Assembly: GCA_030737835.1 (NCBI GenBank) | Contig: CM060852.1 | Location: forward strand, 23,503,185 to 23,567,184 | Length of the DNA stretch: 64,000 bases | From: Acorus gramineus | Taxonomy: Eukaryota; Streptophyta; Magnoliopsida; Acorales; Acoraceae | Reading direction: 5' to 3' | Shown: positions 33,560 through 45,026 of the stretch, one piece after another | Position numbering within the stretch: position 1 is the first letter of the stretch | Layout: each line of letters opens with the position of its first letter | The notes under the pieces: model-generated | Seen by the model: only the letters and a program-made list of their open reading frames with translations | Told to the model about the DNA's origin: nothing | Databases searched by the model: none | Made by a program: the position numbers and the translations under genes

Positions 33560-33720
33560 AATGACCTATATGATTTTGTGAGCCTTGTAATGTTTGTTCT
33601 ATTTTCTTTTTGGCAATAGTAGCAAAAGAGATATAACAGTCCAGAGAGAATAACTTCAGTTTGTTGGGTGGGTGCTCTTTCCAATCCTCGAAGAATTGTG
33701 AGAAAATTTGTTGGTTGGTG
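33560..33720 (-). pseudogene. PLATZ-like relic P5 (exon 2 fragment)
   Basis: The minus strand resembles PLATZ exon 2 from the CQQH region to the CLDC region (GGATTGGAAAGAGCACCC then CTCTCTGGACTGTTATATCT), with several small changes and no open frame. It lies directly downstream of cc-B, as relic P6 lies next to the 24.3-kb cc relic. Confidence 0.6.
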
Positions 33721-35739
33721 CTTTTTTTTCTATTTTTTTGGACCGATTAAGACGCGTCGCCATCATAGACTCTGGGAAACAAACCAGTTTAAATGCAAAT
33801 ACATTCATTGGATAAGCTTTAATTTGTTGTTGATGTTGTTGTACCATTGCTTGGAGAACATAAATTCATTATCCTTACAACTATAAAATGTATCTGCTAC
33901 GAATATTATCATCCTCAATACCCTCATTACAAAGTGGGGGAAGGGATCAACAAAAACAAAAAACAAAGAAGGAAAGAATGAGATTTAATAGGTCAAAAGG
34001 GAGGCTCAAAATAGATCGACATAGGAGTAGCGAAGTGCTGCTTTGTGCCCTGAAGTTCTGCCAAGCATCCTGACCAAGCATTGTGAATGGAACTCCTATT
34101 GTTCATCAATACAAATACCTTACCCTCCAGCATTCCTACAGCGTGAGACAGCCTTGACCTTGAGCTCCTCTATCTTAGCATCTTTCGACTGCACAACCTG
34201 TTTCAGGCCTTCATTAGTGACCTGTAGCTCCTTTGTTATTTGCTGAATCTCATTATTCAAGGCAGCAACCTTCTCGCACCTCAGCTTGTCTATCTCTTCA
34301 CCCAATTCTCCCTCTGCCTTCTTCAGTTTTTCAGAGATTTCCTCATCTACCGGTATTGTGACAGCCAGTTTATTCAGTAATCCTTCAGTTTCTTCTATAT
34401 TTGAAGCTTGATGACTCTGTTCCAGTCTCAAGATCTCTTCTTTCATCTGTTGGTTATCAATGCTCAACTGCTCAATCTTTGACATTGCCTCTACTTTTTC
34501 CACTCCAGTTCTTCCTTCTGTTTTTCTAGGCCCCATAGCCTCTGATTCAGTTTTTCTTTTTCATTATTATGTTCCGCATTCTCCCGCTTCCTTGAGTCCT
34601 CCTGATCCCTCTTTAGCTTCATCATGGTTCCCAACTTGTTGGTTAAATTTCGGATCTGTCTGGTTGCAGAATCAAAGTTTGGTTGCAAAGCTTGAATCTC
34701 CTTTTGCAGACCTGATACCACCTTGGCTTCAGCGATCAACTTTTCTTTTTCCTCTTTCAAACTCCATTTCAGTCTCGAGATATCTTCTTTCATCTGTTGG
34801 TTATCAATGCTCAACTGCTCAATCTTCGACTTTACCTCTACTTTTTCACATTCCAGTTCTTTCTTCTGTTTTTCTAGGTCCCTCAGCCTCTGATTCAGTT
34901 TATCTTTTTCATTCATACATTCCACATTCTTGCATTTCCTTGAGTCCTCTTCCTTTAGCTTCATCATGGTTCGCAACCCATTGATTAGATTTTTGCCCGG
35001 TTGGGCTGCAGAATCAGACTCTTTTTGCAAAGCCTGATTCTTCTCTCGCAGATCTGATACCACCTTGGATTCAGCGATCAACTTTTTCGTTTTCCACTTC
35101 CAAACTCCGTTCCTGTTATATGTGTGTCACTTTTAGCCTGCTGGTAACCGTTGGAGCGTTCTGGCAGTTTTTTGGTTTTTAGCGGTTTTTGATCGGAACC
35201 GCTTATTTTTGGACTGTTAGCCATCGTCATAAGCTAGAGGACTCCGATTGGAAATCTAACTGCATATTTGGTGTCCTGGTGCCATTTTAAGCCTCTCAAA
35301 AAAATTTCATCGAATTCCGGCATCGTTTCCAAAAATTTCGCAGTTCCGGGGCGTATCCGGGTTTTTAAGTCGCGTGATATATATAAGTGAGATCTAAAAT
35401 CCCGAGTTACTGTTCATCATCTTCCTCCCCGAGCTCTCTCTCTCCCCTTCTCCGTTTTTCTTCCGTTTGAGCCCCCTACACCCCTCAAAACTAAAAACCC
35501 AAAGCACGAGAAGTGTAGATCGGGTCCCGATCTACACTCCGGTGTTTTCAAAACCCGATTCCGACGACTCTAGCCACCCCGACCTCCCCTCTCTCTCCTC
35601 TGTTTCGGGCCATTTCGAGGGCCGTGATAGATCGGGGCGTAAGAGAACCATTGGGAAAGGTTTCGGCGCGCGGAGAGCAACCGGACTTCGCTCCCTCCCC
35701 TTGGTAAGATCTTTTTCTTCTCTTTTCTTGCATAGATGT

Positions 35740-36530
35740 ATGCTAGGGAGGTGGATCTAGGGTTGGGTGGTGGTCGGAGTCGGTGGGTGGCCGTCGGGGG
35801 CAGTGGGAGGCGGTCGGAGGCCGTTGGAGGCTTTCGGATGGTGGTGGAGGTGCTCGAGCCGTGGCAGGCCTTGTCCTCGGGCGCAGGCAGCAGCGGCAGC
35901 GGCCCAGGCAGCGCGCAGGCTGGGCGCGTGCGGGGATGCGCGCGTGCGCACGCGGGCGCGCGGCGTGCGCGCGGGCGTGCGCGGGTCTGGTGCAAGGGGC
36001 TGGTCGTGCTGGGCGCGCGGGACGGGCTGGCAGTGCTGGCGTGCTCGGGCTGGAGGTCTCAAGCAGCACAGCAGCGCAGCAGGCCGGGCGCGCGCGGGCG
36101 TGCGCGCGTGCGTGCGCATGGGCGTGCGCGCGGGCGTGCGGGGCGTGTGCTGGTCGTGCTGGGCGGGCTGGTGCGCGTGGAGCAGGTCGCGCGGGTGCGA
36201 GGTGGTGGCTGAGCAGCGGTGGTGTGGGCGCGAGGTGGTGGCCGAGTGCAGGGTGCACGCGGAGGGCGCGGAGAGGCCGTGGTGGTGCGCGCGGGGCGCG
36301 GCGAGGCCGTGGTGGTGCGCGTGAGGCGCGGCGAGGTGGCGGAGGTGCGCGCGGGGTGCGCGCGAGGCGAGGCGCTGCGCGCGGGGGCGCGCGGGGTGCT
36401 CGCGGGCCGGCGCGAGGCGCGCGGGGTGCGCGGGCTGAGGGCGGCGGTGCACCCGGGCGGTCGGGTGGCCGTGCGGGTGGTTGCCGGCCGTGCGGGTAGT
36501 TGCCGAAGTGCTCGGGCTAGCGTGCGTGCG
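35740..36530. repeat. Very GC-rich low-complexity block inside the solo LTR
   Basis: Dominated by GCGCG, GTGCG and GGGCG words, while nearly everything around it is AT-rich. Open frames run in most reading frames, with Ala/Arg/Gly or Pro/His bias, which is a composition effect and not coding. Non-B DNA or dense CpG methylation is likely by inference. Confidence 0.8.
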
Positions 36531-36984
36531 GATCGTGTGCACGTTTGCCCGAGTGTTAGGTGTTTGTTGTGGGTTTTGGGGTATTTATTTGTGTATTTAA
36601 TGATAACTGTGGATTTATACTTACCAAGTAATACCCTGTCTTGCAGATCTCGACGGGCGGTCGCGCGACGACCCAGATACTAGTGAGTGGGACAATCCAA
36701 CCCAGTAGAGAGGTGTTATACGCACTTGGGCGTATACCGACCTCTCCTGGGGCACCGTGGATTATATTAACCTGTAATAATATGTATTGCATGTGAGCAT
36801 GATGAAAATGTAGAAATGCATGCTACCCTAGGCTTTTATGTTAGGGACTCACACCCATAGGATAGGTGTAAGAGCCATGCACCATGCCTCCTGTTTCTTG
36901 TTAGGAAACCTCGACCTGTGTATGCGTCCTACTAGTTTATTTATTCAATTAAATGCTAGTGTATGTTAAATCGCATGCCTTAGG

Positions 36985-37805
36985 TAATATTATCGGGAGG
37001 AGCCTTGCGAGGACAGCGGTGAGACCCGTGTTAGGGTACTCCGTGTTCCTTGTTTGGTTGTCGGGATGTCCTGTATCGGGACCTCATGCTGCTCTCCCAA
37101 GGTTTCTAGTCCCAATAATATTATAAGTAATGTTGTATGTTTGGTATGATTATTAGCATGTGTAGTGAATATTATAGGGGAGGGGCCTTGCGAGGACAGC
37201 GGTGAGACCCGTGTTAGGGTACTCCGTGTTCCTTGTTTGGTTGTCGGGGTATCCTGTATCGGGAACTCACGCCGCCCTCCCGAGTTTCTTTCCCCCAATG
37301 ATATTCCAACATTGCTTTTGATTGTACTTATTCCCCGCATCTTGGATATGCGCCCTGGAGGAACTCTAAAGAGTTCATGACATTTGAGTGGTAGAGATGT
37401 ATTGTCGGCGGATCCGAGTGGATCATATGCGTATGGATAGGCTGTTCTGTTCCCTGCGTTGGATCCGGTAGAGGCTACCCCCAGCGTTAGAAAGGCCGTC
37501 CTTCGGAGGACCCACATCAGTAGGCACCTCCTGATTTGGTTTCGGACTGTGCTGAAGTTGTGGGTGGAGACCAAGCGGCCTACGGAGTGGAGGGAGAGAC
37601 TATCGGTGGACCAAGGGTGACCAACAGCCTAGTCAGTCCCAAAATCCTATGTCACCCGTGGTAGGGTGAGGGTGAGGGTGTAGTGGGTTGGCGATGAGCG
37701 ACCTACTGAATTTGTGAATAGATGATTATCAGTCCCAATAGCCTATGTCACCCATTGATGGGTGAGGGTGAGGGTGTGGTGGTTCGGCGAAGTACGAACC
37801 ACTGG
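36985..37805. repeat. Two pairs of direct repeats within the solo LTR
   Basis: The GGAGGRGCCTTGCGAGGACA unit occurs at about 36995 and 37180, some 180 bp apart. The CCTATGTCACCC...GGGTGAGGGTGAGGGTGT unit occurs at about 37646 and 37743, some 98 bp apart. Such tandem growth is common in long plant LTRs. Confidence 0.75.
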
Positions 37806-40015
37806 ATTATGTTGTTATGTCTTGGAGATTGGATAAATAATGGAATTGTGGTAAATATTGTCTGTGATGCATGGGTTGTGCTGTTCACTGAGCGTGTGGC
37901 TCACCCCTCGCACATGTTTTTCCCCAGTGGTCACTGAGCCTGAGCTAGAGCCGGAGCAGCAGTTGGAGCTTTCCGAGGGATTCCTTCAGTAGCGGAGCAG
38001 CGCCACGTTCCGCGAGTGCCAGAGGTTATCAGCATCCCTTCTTGACTGTATGTATTTGATTTCCGTGCTTGGCACGTGTTTGTATATGTTCAGTTGTATT
38101 TGTGTATATTGGCTCTCACAGGACAGATGATTGAGTATCGAGTCTGTAGAATGTTTATTCGCAGATTCAGTCTTTTGCTTCCGCATTTGGTGTATATATC
38201 ATGTCATCCCCTTTTGTTGCATGTGTGTCATTCTAGTTGTCTGTGTATGATATATATTATTGACCTCCTGTGTAGATTCTGATATTATATATACACTTGC
38301 CGCGTCCCTGGGTTGGCCGCCCTGGGGCGTGACAGTTCCAGTCTTGAGATCTCTTCTTTCATCTGTTGGTTATCAATGCTCAACTGCTCAATCTTCAAAT
38401 TTGTCTCTACTTTAACACACTCCAGTTCTTTCTTCTGTTTTTCTAGGCCCCTCAATCTCTGATTCAGTTTATCTTTTTCATTATTACGTTCTATGTTCTC
38501 CCATTTCCTTGTGTCCTCCTGATCTTCCCTTAGCTTTGTCATGGTTTGCAACTCATTGGTTAGATTTTGGATCTGTTGGGTTGCAGAAACAGACTCTTGT
38601 TGCAAAGCCTGATTCTTCTCTCGCAGATCCGATACCACCTTGGCTTCGGCAATCAACTTTTCTTTTTCCTCTTCCAAAATCCATAATCTACTCTGCAACT
38701 CTGAATTTCGTTTGTCTAGTGATTCCTTAGAATCATGAATGAGCTTCAGCGCCTTGGAATCTTGCTTGTTGATATTTTTTTAATCTTCTTATCTCTTTCT
38801 TATGATAAAGTAATGTTGATTCTCCTTCCTGGTTTTTTTTTATAAGAGCACGTGTGAGATCCAGAATGATTGATTGAGATATGCACGTCATCTGTCGAGT
38901 CATCATCGACAACAATGTTCACCTCTCTTATAGGCTTGGTTGCAGTGTACAGTTTCCCTCCAGGAGCACTTCAGCCATCTTCAGAAGATTCTCATAGACG
39001 TAGCTGTCAGTGTTTATAGAATCCATCTCCTGTTCTTCCTCACTATTTCCTTCAGACTCGGACAAGTCGTGCCTAGATTGTGTGAGACACAATCCATTCT
39101 GCTCTTCTAGAGAATCATTTTGCGCATTGGATGGTGACTCATCTCCTGCTCGACATACATTTTTAAATTCACCCTCAAAGATGGTATGCCTAGATGTCAG
39201 AGACATGTAAATGCAACGATTTAGGCATGATCTAAAATGAACATAAAGCATAAAACCATCCAGAGAAGATGCAATATGGAGCATTGGAGAGTTATGGACA
39301 GTTTGATTGGTATTCAACGAAGGACATCTTGGGTTGCTATATTATATAGTATTGTGATCTAATATTCCAATTAGATCACAACTTTTTTTAAAAAAAATAT
39401 TCCAATTAGTTTAAAACAACACCCACCCCATGATCCTCTCTCTCCAATCAGATAGATGAGTCCAAGTTACCAAACAAACGTGCATAACGACACAATATGA
39501 ACATATTCACCTTTTCAAACACCAGAACAAAATAACACACCATGCCGGTGCCGGGTAGTCTCTCTCTGTTCTTTTGTCGTCAACCAATTTGAATGACATA
39601 TTAAACATTAGAGCATCAAAGTTTTCATTTCAATTGAGTTTTCTTTAAAAAAAAGAAACATAGCTGAATTAACACATCATAAAATAGAAACCTATAATTG
39701 GTTTGTTTCATTTTTTTCATCTAAATTCAATATTGCAAGAAAGAAAGAAAGCAATAAACATAGCATCAGAAAGAGGAACAGAGAAACAAAAGATGAAAAA
39801 AGAGAGGGAGATCTTATTAGTTCAGTGAATTCATAGCTTCTTCAGAGGATCTGAGGAGAACCCATTTGAGAATTTCAAGTGGGTCACTTCAGAGAGACAG
39901 AAAGATTGGTTTTTGATGATATCTTTGTATTTTTGTGATTGAGATTTTGGTTTTGTGAAATCATTGCATACCTGGGAGGTTTCTTCCGTCTTGACACAGG
40001 ATTCTTCTTCCCCAT

Positions 40016-40094
40016 TTGTGACTCCTCCTAAGCTTCAATGGGAGACCCAACTTCTCTTCTCCTCCCAAAAATGTTTCTTGATTTCTTGAATGCC

Positions 40095-40137
<43 letters not shown>

Positions 40138-40440
40138 AAAAGCTGAACCACTATGGCTTCACATTTGACTCTGCCGCGCAAATAATCAAATAGTTGATGA
40201 GCAGCAACCGAACTATCCATACCGTCTGATCGCTGAATCTTCTCCAACCAGAAGAGCACATATGATCTGCGGATCTCCATTACATCTACAAAAGGTCCAC
40301 CGATCATGCCGTCTCCATTGATGTCTCCAGAAATTCCACAACAGGCCCTCTATATATACACCCGCTTTGCTCCACCTTAAAATGCCACTAACTGAAAGTC
40401 AGAAGTGAGTAAAAGAGTGCTATAACACAGTCCATTTTTT
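40016..40440 (-). promoter_or_regulatory. cc-B leader and promoter with GA microsatellite
   Basis: The leader matches cc-A (TTGGGTCTCCCATTGAAGCT, GAAATCAAGAAACA), with a pure (GA)n run at 40099-40132 that cc-A lacks. A TATA-like TATATATAGAGG is near 40352. An open frame in the leader (40035-40307) corresponds to that of cc-A. Confidence 0.5.
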
Positions 40441-41030
40441 TCAATGTTTTAAAATCCAACTTGACCTGACCGGTCGAACCGGTTAAACATTCATCCGCTT
40501 TGGATTTTCGGTTCAGTTTACTCTTAAAATCCGATGGTATAAAAAAACCAGTAAAACCCAATCAACCTACTGATTGAACCAATTGTTTTAGAAAACCGCC
40601 TACAGTTTGATTAAACCAACCGGTTCTTTATTCATATAACTTATGATTAATTACTTGTTAAAACATGAATCAAATAAAAAGTTTAGATAGTATATAATAA
40701 AATTATGTTATGATGTTAAATAAAAACTTAAAAAGTAATATAATGAAGACTTGATAATTATACAGAGATTTTCTAAAATATTTCATATTCTTATAAAATT
40801 ATTTATTTAGTAATAACAATTAATCTAATAAATAAGAGTGTAACATAATTTTATAATATAAAATATTATAGATAAAGTATATTATTTTTAAAAAAAATGA
40901 TGTCATGGTTATTATGTCAAGATGATGTCACGGTTCAAATCAGGTTGACCCACATGTTGAACTAGTGACTCTTAACCCATTCATTTTTTCGGTTCAATGA
41001 ACAGTTCGGTTTTTAAAACATTGCATTTTT
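40441..41030. mobile_element. MITE-like element, family GTTTTTAAAACATTGCA
   Basis: The left end is TTTCAATGTTTTAAAATCC and the right end, reverse-complemented, is TGCAATGTTTTAAAAACC. Inside are CCGGTTNNACC words near both ends and an AT-rich core. It is about 590 bp and noncoding. Other copies lie at 31640-32110 and 26740-26940. Confidence 0.6.
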
Positions 41031-41274
41031 TAGCCTCAATTGCAATTATATATGTTTTGTTAGCATCATATATTTATATTAACGATGTATATGTTTCAAT
41101 AAAAAATTATTATTTTCTATAAATGTATCTATGCAATTCATTATAATATATGCTTCATTTTTTTATAAAAGTATATACATCACTAGATCAAATATATTAT
41201 TTAAAAAAAAAATCAAAATACACGTGGATTAGAATTAGAGCTGAAAAAAAGGGTTGTACCTAACATTATCTAAG
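41031..41274. repeat. AT-rich MITE-like repeat
   Basis: A member of the 3430-4080 family: TTCTATAAATGTATCTATGC, CAATTCATTATAATATATGC and an end with TAGAGCTGAAAAAAAGGGTT. It is noncoding. Confidence 0.4.
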
Positions 41275-41400
41275 ACTCAAAATATTAAAGAATATCGACC
41301 TATCAGCTTATGTTGGAAGGTTTAAGAGAGTCTTGCCTGTGGTCATAAGACCGGAGCTGGGTGCGTTCATATTGGACCTTTCATGCATTCTTTGTAGATG
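41275..41400 (+). mobile_element. Short LINE RT fragment
   Basis: The plus strand reads KEYRPISL, the start of the LINE RT domain, then loses the frame. It is about 125 bp and strongly truncated. A 26-base T run follows near 41431. Confidence 0.6.
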
Positions 41401-42104
41401 GGAATAGGAAGGCATGCATAGATTTTTTTTTTTTTTTTTTTTTTTTGATATTGAGGTAGATATTTGCTACTCAATTTTCATTTATGAATGATCAAATTAC
41501 AAACTCTGAAAAGAAGAAGAATAAATAAAACAATGCACAAAATAATAAGAGTTAGTAGCTATTGACCACCTTCCAAGTAGAAAAGACATCGACCCTGTAA
41601 TTTGTTGGTTAATTTTTTAGCATCAATGGAATGGCAACCCATGAGAAGTACCATACCCCCCAACGGTCCTCCCTTTGTATGGAAACACTTATACAAGGGC
41701 CTCTTGGGAAAAGGATTGGGTTAGATCTAACATGAGTTAGACAATTTTATTATCCAACTCGTATGTGACAATTCGATCATAATTTTCTAAAAATGAAAGG
41801 TTTGAATTTTGATTAAATACTAGTTTTAATTTTAAAATATTTAATTACATAATACCTCAATCACAATGGCTTTTAATATGCTCATCTTGAGAGTATAAGA
41901 ACCAACGGTCACGAACGAATTAGACAATTAGATTGTCCAACTGGTGTTGAACCTAACCCTGTCCCATCAAGAAGAGATTATGCATTCTTTACACAAAAAA
42001 AAAGACAGGACCTGAATTTTAAGGACTCAGATCTCAGGATGACTTCGATAAGGTTGGTGGGTGTGGTTGGCCAAATGGCTCACGAGCCTAGACCCGGACC
42101 TAGC
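41401..42104. other. Intergenic, nothing recognised
   Basis: Unique sequence with a T-run at 41431-41456. No supported gene. Confidence 0.3.
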
Positions 42105-42926
42105 CCTGTCAACGGGTCGGGTCCGGGTCGGGTCCGGGTCGGGTCGGGGTGGACCCGGAACCGACCCGTGACAGGACTCGACGGGTCCGGGTCCAACCTA
42201 GGACCCAGCGGGTCCGGGGAAATGTGAACCCGGACCCGGACCCGTCGGACCCGGGTCGGGTCCGGGTCCGACCCGACCCGAATGGTTGGGTAAAAAAAAA
42301 AAAAGAGAGAGAGAAGAGCTCATGTATTTGTTTGCCTTATCATTCTATTTGAAATTTTTTGTAATAAAACATTATTGTTAATGAGACTATGTTTGAATAT
42401 AATTTTATACAATTCAAAAGAAGTAAATGAATTATTAAACAACATCCAAAACAATAATCACTAACATAAAAAACATATTAACCTAAATAATAAACATAAC
42501 TAACCTAAACAACATTCAAAACAATAAACACTAACATATTAACCTAAATAATAAACATAAATCATGCAACAAACTAATTAATCATACAAATTCAAAAGCT
42601 AATAAGTTAATTGTCCAAAACAAACCGATTTATAGGCTTGTTATGATTATGATTTATGAACTTGTGGATACAAAAATAAGTTAAGTAAGAAATAAAATTA
42701 TGTATCAACTAATACTAATGGTCTTATAATATATGAGCATATATTAAAAAAAACAGTCGGGTCCAACGGGTCGGGGCGGGGTGAACCCGGACCCGACCCG
42801 TTTGTTTTTTCGGGTCCGCCGGGTCAGGTTCAACTCGGATCGGGTCCAAATCGGATCGGGTATATTACACGTGTAATCGGGTCTGGGTCGGGTCGGGTCC
42901 GGGTCTGAACCCGACCCGTTGACAGG
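42105..42926. mobile_element. Non-autonomous element with GGGTCC-rich inverted ends
   Basis: The left end is CCTGTCAACGGGTCGGGT; the right end reverse-complemented is identical for these 18 bases. Both ends continue into arrays of GGGTCC/GGGTCGG words (42105-42295 and 42755-42926), the two arrays inverted to each other, around an AT-rich core. The flanks share CCTA(G/C), too short for a firm target duplication. A hAT-like MITE is my best guess. Open frames here are repeat-driven. Confidence 0.65.
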
Positions 42927-43456
42927 CCTACCCGGACCCCTTATAGGGTCGGGCCTAAGCTTTGGAGAAAAACCCTAAGCCTGGCCTATAAACCCAACCC
43001 AAGGCCCAGGCTGGAAAAGCCCAGCCCGAGCCATGGGCCCTACGGGGTTTTTTTGAAACCCAAGTCCTAAAAGGCATTTATTTTTCAATGTATGAAAAAT
43101 TTGGTGGATTGCACCTATTGCTAGAGATATATATTTGTGCAAATGATAAATAAAATGGGTAGATGTCAATTTAGTCGCGATGTACTCATTTTATTGTGAT
43201 GCAATCATCACCCATAAGATAATATTCAACCATTGTAATGTTCCATTCAAATATTTTTCCTATAAAGTTATAATAGTTATTCAATTAATGTTTAAACATT
43301 TCTTATTATAAACTTGTAAATTGTAATGTGTAATTATTGTAAAGTTACATCAATATTTAATTGAAATAGTCTTTTGTTTAAATTTTTTTCGATTCAAGTT
43401 ATTCAACTTTTCCATTCACTTTGTTGTACGTTTTAATTTAGGGATTTTTATTTTTA
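42927..43456. other. Intergenic with GGCCC-rich patch
   Basis: 42930-43060 is rich in GGCCC/GGGCC words (CCCAAGGCCCAGGCTGG), related in style to the patches at 43910-43975 and 44440-44575. The rest is unique AT-rich sequence. No gene. Confidence 0.35.
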
Positions 43457-44508
43457 AGTCCCTGTAAACATGCTTATTTAGTAATCGATCCCTCCATTCT
43501 TCATATTTCTTTTCAAGTCCCCATATTCAACCGCCTATTTGGTTTTAGTCTCTCAGTCAAACGTCCGTCCATACACCGTTAATTTGTGAAATGTGATTTA
43601 TTTTTAATTCCCTGTAAACTATGTTATTTAGTGATTAGTCCCTCCCTTCTTCATATTTTACAGGGACTGATCACTAAATAACACAGTTTACAGGGACTTA
43701 AAAATAAAATCACATTTTATAAATTAACGGTGTATGGACGGACGTTTGACTGAGAGACTAAAAACCAAATAGGCGGTTGAATATGAGGACTTAAAAAAAA
43801 TATGAAGAAGTGAGGGACCGATCCCTAAATAAGCATGCTTATGAAGACTTAAAACTAAAAATCTTTTTAATTTAAACTAAACAAAAAAAAAATGAAAAAA
43901 AAATAATCCAGGCCACAAAGCCCGGCTCAGTCGGACTTGGCCCGTTCCAGCAGGGCCTACCGGCGGGCCTGGGCCTCATTTTAGTCCCTGTAAACATGCT
44001 TATTTAGTAATCAATCCTTCCATTCTTCATATTTCTTTTCAAGTCCCCATATTCAACCGCCTATTTGGTTTTTAGTCCCTCCGTCAAACGTCTGTCCATA
44101 CACCGTTAATTTGTGAAATGTGATTTATTTTTAATTCCCTGTAAACTATGTTATTTAGTGATTAGTCCCTCCCTTCTTCATATTTTACAGGGACTGATCA
44201 CTAAATAACACAGTTTACAGGGACTTAAAAATAAAATCACATTTTATAAATTAACGGTGTATGGACGGACGTTTGACTGAGAGACAAAAAACCAAATAGG
44301 CGGTTGAATATGAGGACTTAAAAAAAATATGAAGAAGTGAGGGACCGATCCCTAAATAAGCATGCTTATGAAGACTTAAAACTAAAAATCTTTTTAATTT
44401 AAACTAAACAAAAAACAAATGAAAAAAAATAATCCAGGCCACAAAGCCCGACTCAGCCGGACTTGGCCCGTTCCAGCAGGGCCTACCGGCGGGCCTGGGC
44501 CTCATTTT
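43457..44508. repeat. 526-bp tandem duplication of a foldback element plus GC patch
   Basis: Copy 1 (43457-43982) and copy 2 (43983-44508) are nearly identical, both running from AGTCCCTGTAAACATGC to GGGCCTGGGCCTCATTTT. Anchor words stay exactly 526 bp apart. Each copy contains a long palindrome: CAAACGTCCGTCCATACACC on one arm faces GGTGTATGGACGGACGTTTG on the other, with the centre near 43660 and 44185. The arms are about 200 bases each. It is noncoding. The foldback is MITE-like, and the tandem copying is recent given the high identity. Confidence 0.85.
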
Positions 44509-44615
44509 GGACTTCAGGCTCGACTTGGCCCGAATCCCATCAGGCCCGGTGGAGGCCAGCCCGGCCGAGCAACTATTCAAAATATATCAGATAAGCCCTG
44601 TATGGTAAAAACTAT

Positions 44616-44905
44616 TGTGAAAATAACAAAAGAGAAAGAGAAAACACAAAAGATTATAGAGAACTATTCTTCAAGAGATTCTTATTTCATTTCCATGCCT
44701 TTCATATTTTACAAGCCCTCTATTTATAGGGGAAATAACTATAATGACTCATTCATGTATTTCCAACATACATGAATTTACAATAAATTTGGTACACTAA
44801 TGTATACATGCACCAAGAGGTCATCCACAATTACATGCATCTAGAATTACATGCACATTCATATTCATGTATTTACAACACATTCATATGCATGTATTTA
44901 CAACA
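44616..44905 (-). repeat. Copia 3' LTR
   Basis: 290 bp, ends TGTTG...ACA on the minus strand. It matches 53376-53664 nearly throughout. A short ATGCATGTATTTACAACAC motif is doubled at its 5' end. Confidence 0.9.
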
Positions 44906-45026
44906 CTCCCCCTTGTATGTATCCACAATATGCCTCATTAAAACCTTGCTAAGAAAAACCTTGTGGGATAAAAACTTAGCGAATGAAAAAGAGTACATAT
45001 TCTTGTGTATATTTGACTACTACCTC

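Larger units (their letters stand above)
35114..38334 (+). mobile_element. Solo LTR, probable Ty3/gypsy type, in cc-B
   Basis: A 3,221-bp fossil with LTR-type ends (TGTTATATG...GGGCGTGACA) and a perfect 5-bp target duplication GTTCC (35109-35113 and 38335-38339). No internal region, primer site or polyprotein is present, so it reads as a solo LTR left by recombination. On the plus strand it has a TATA-like ATATATATAAG near 35378, a CT-rich leader, a very GC-rich block (about 35740-36530) and two pairs of internal direct repeats. A related fragment lies at 12365-12560. The size fits the long LTRs of some plant gypsy lineages. The lineage is not decided. Confidence 0.8.
33993..40015 (-). pseudogene. 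cc-B: coiled-coil gene split by a solo LTR
   Basis: Paralogue of cc-A. Exon 1 is 39972-40015 (MGKKNPVSRRKKPPR, donor CAG before GTATGC) and exon 2 begins at 39189 after TCTAG (HTIFEGEFKNVC). Exon 2 is interrupted between repeat 1 and repeat 2 of the coiled coil by the LTR at 35114-38334. Relative to cc-A it also has several small length changes in base runs, for example one A fewer near 38956 and one T more near 38780, so the frame is lost even without the LTR. The same three 116-residue modules, acidic N-terminus and a C-terminus ending in PMSIYFEPPF can be followed. It cannot make the full protein. A short N-terminal product from the intact promoter is possible in principle. Confidence 0.85.

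Noticed and set aside
35736-36683. Several overlapping open frames of 140-260 codons on both strands
   Set aside because: They come from GC-driven lack of stop codons in a low-complexity block of a solo LTR. The translations are Ala/Arg/Gly or Pro/His/Ala runs without domains.
42039-42352. Open frames with RVRVGSG-type repeats
   Set aside because: Direct translation of GGGTCC words in the end of a transposon-like element.
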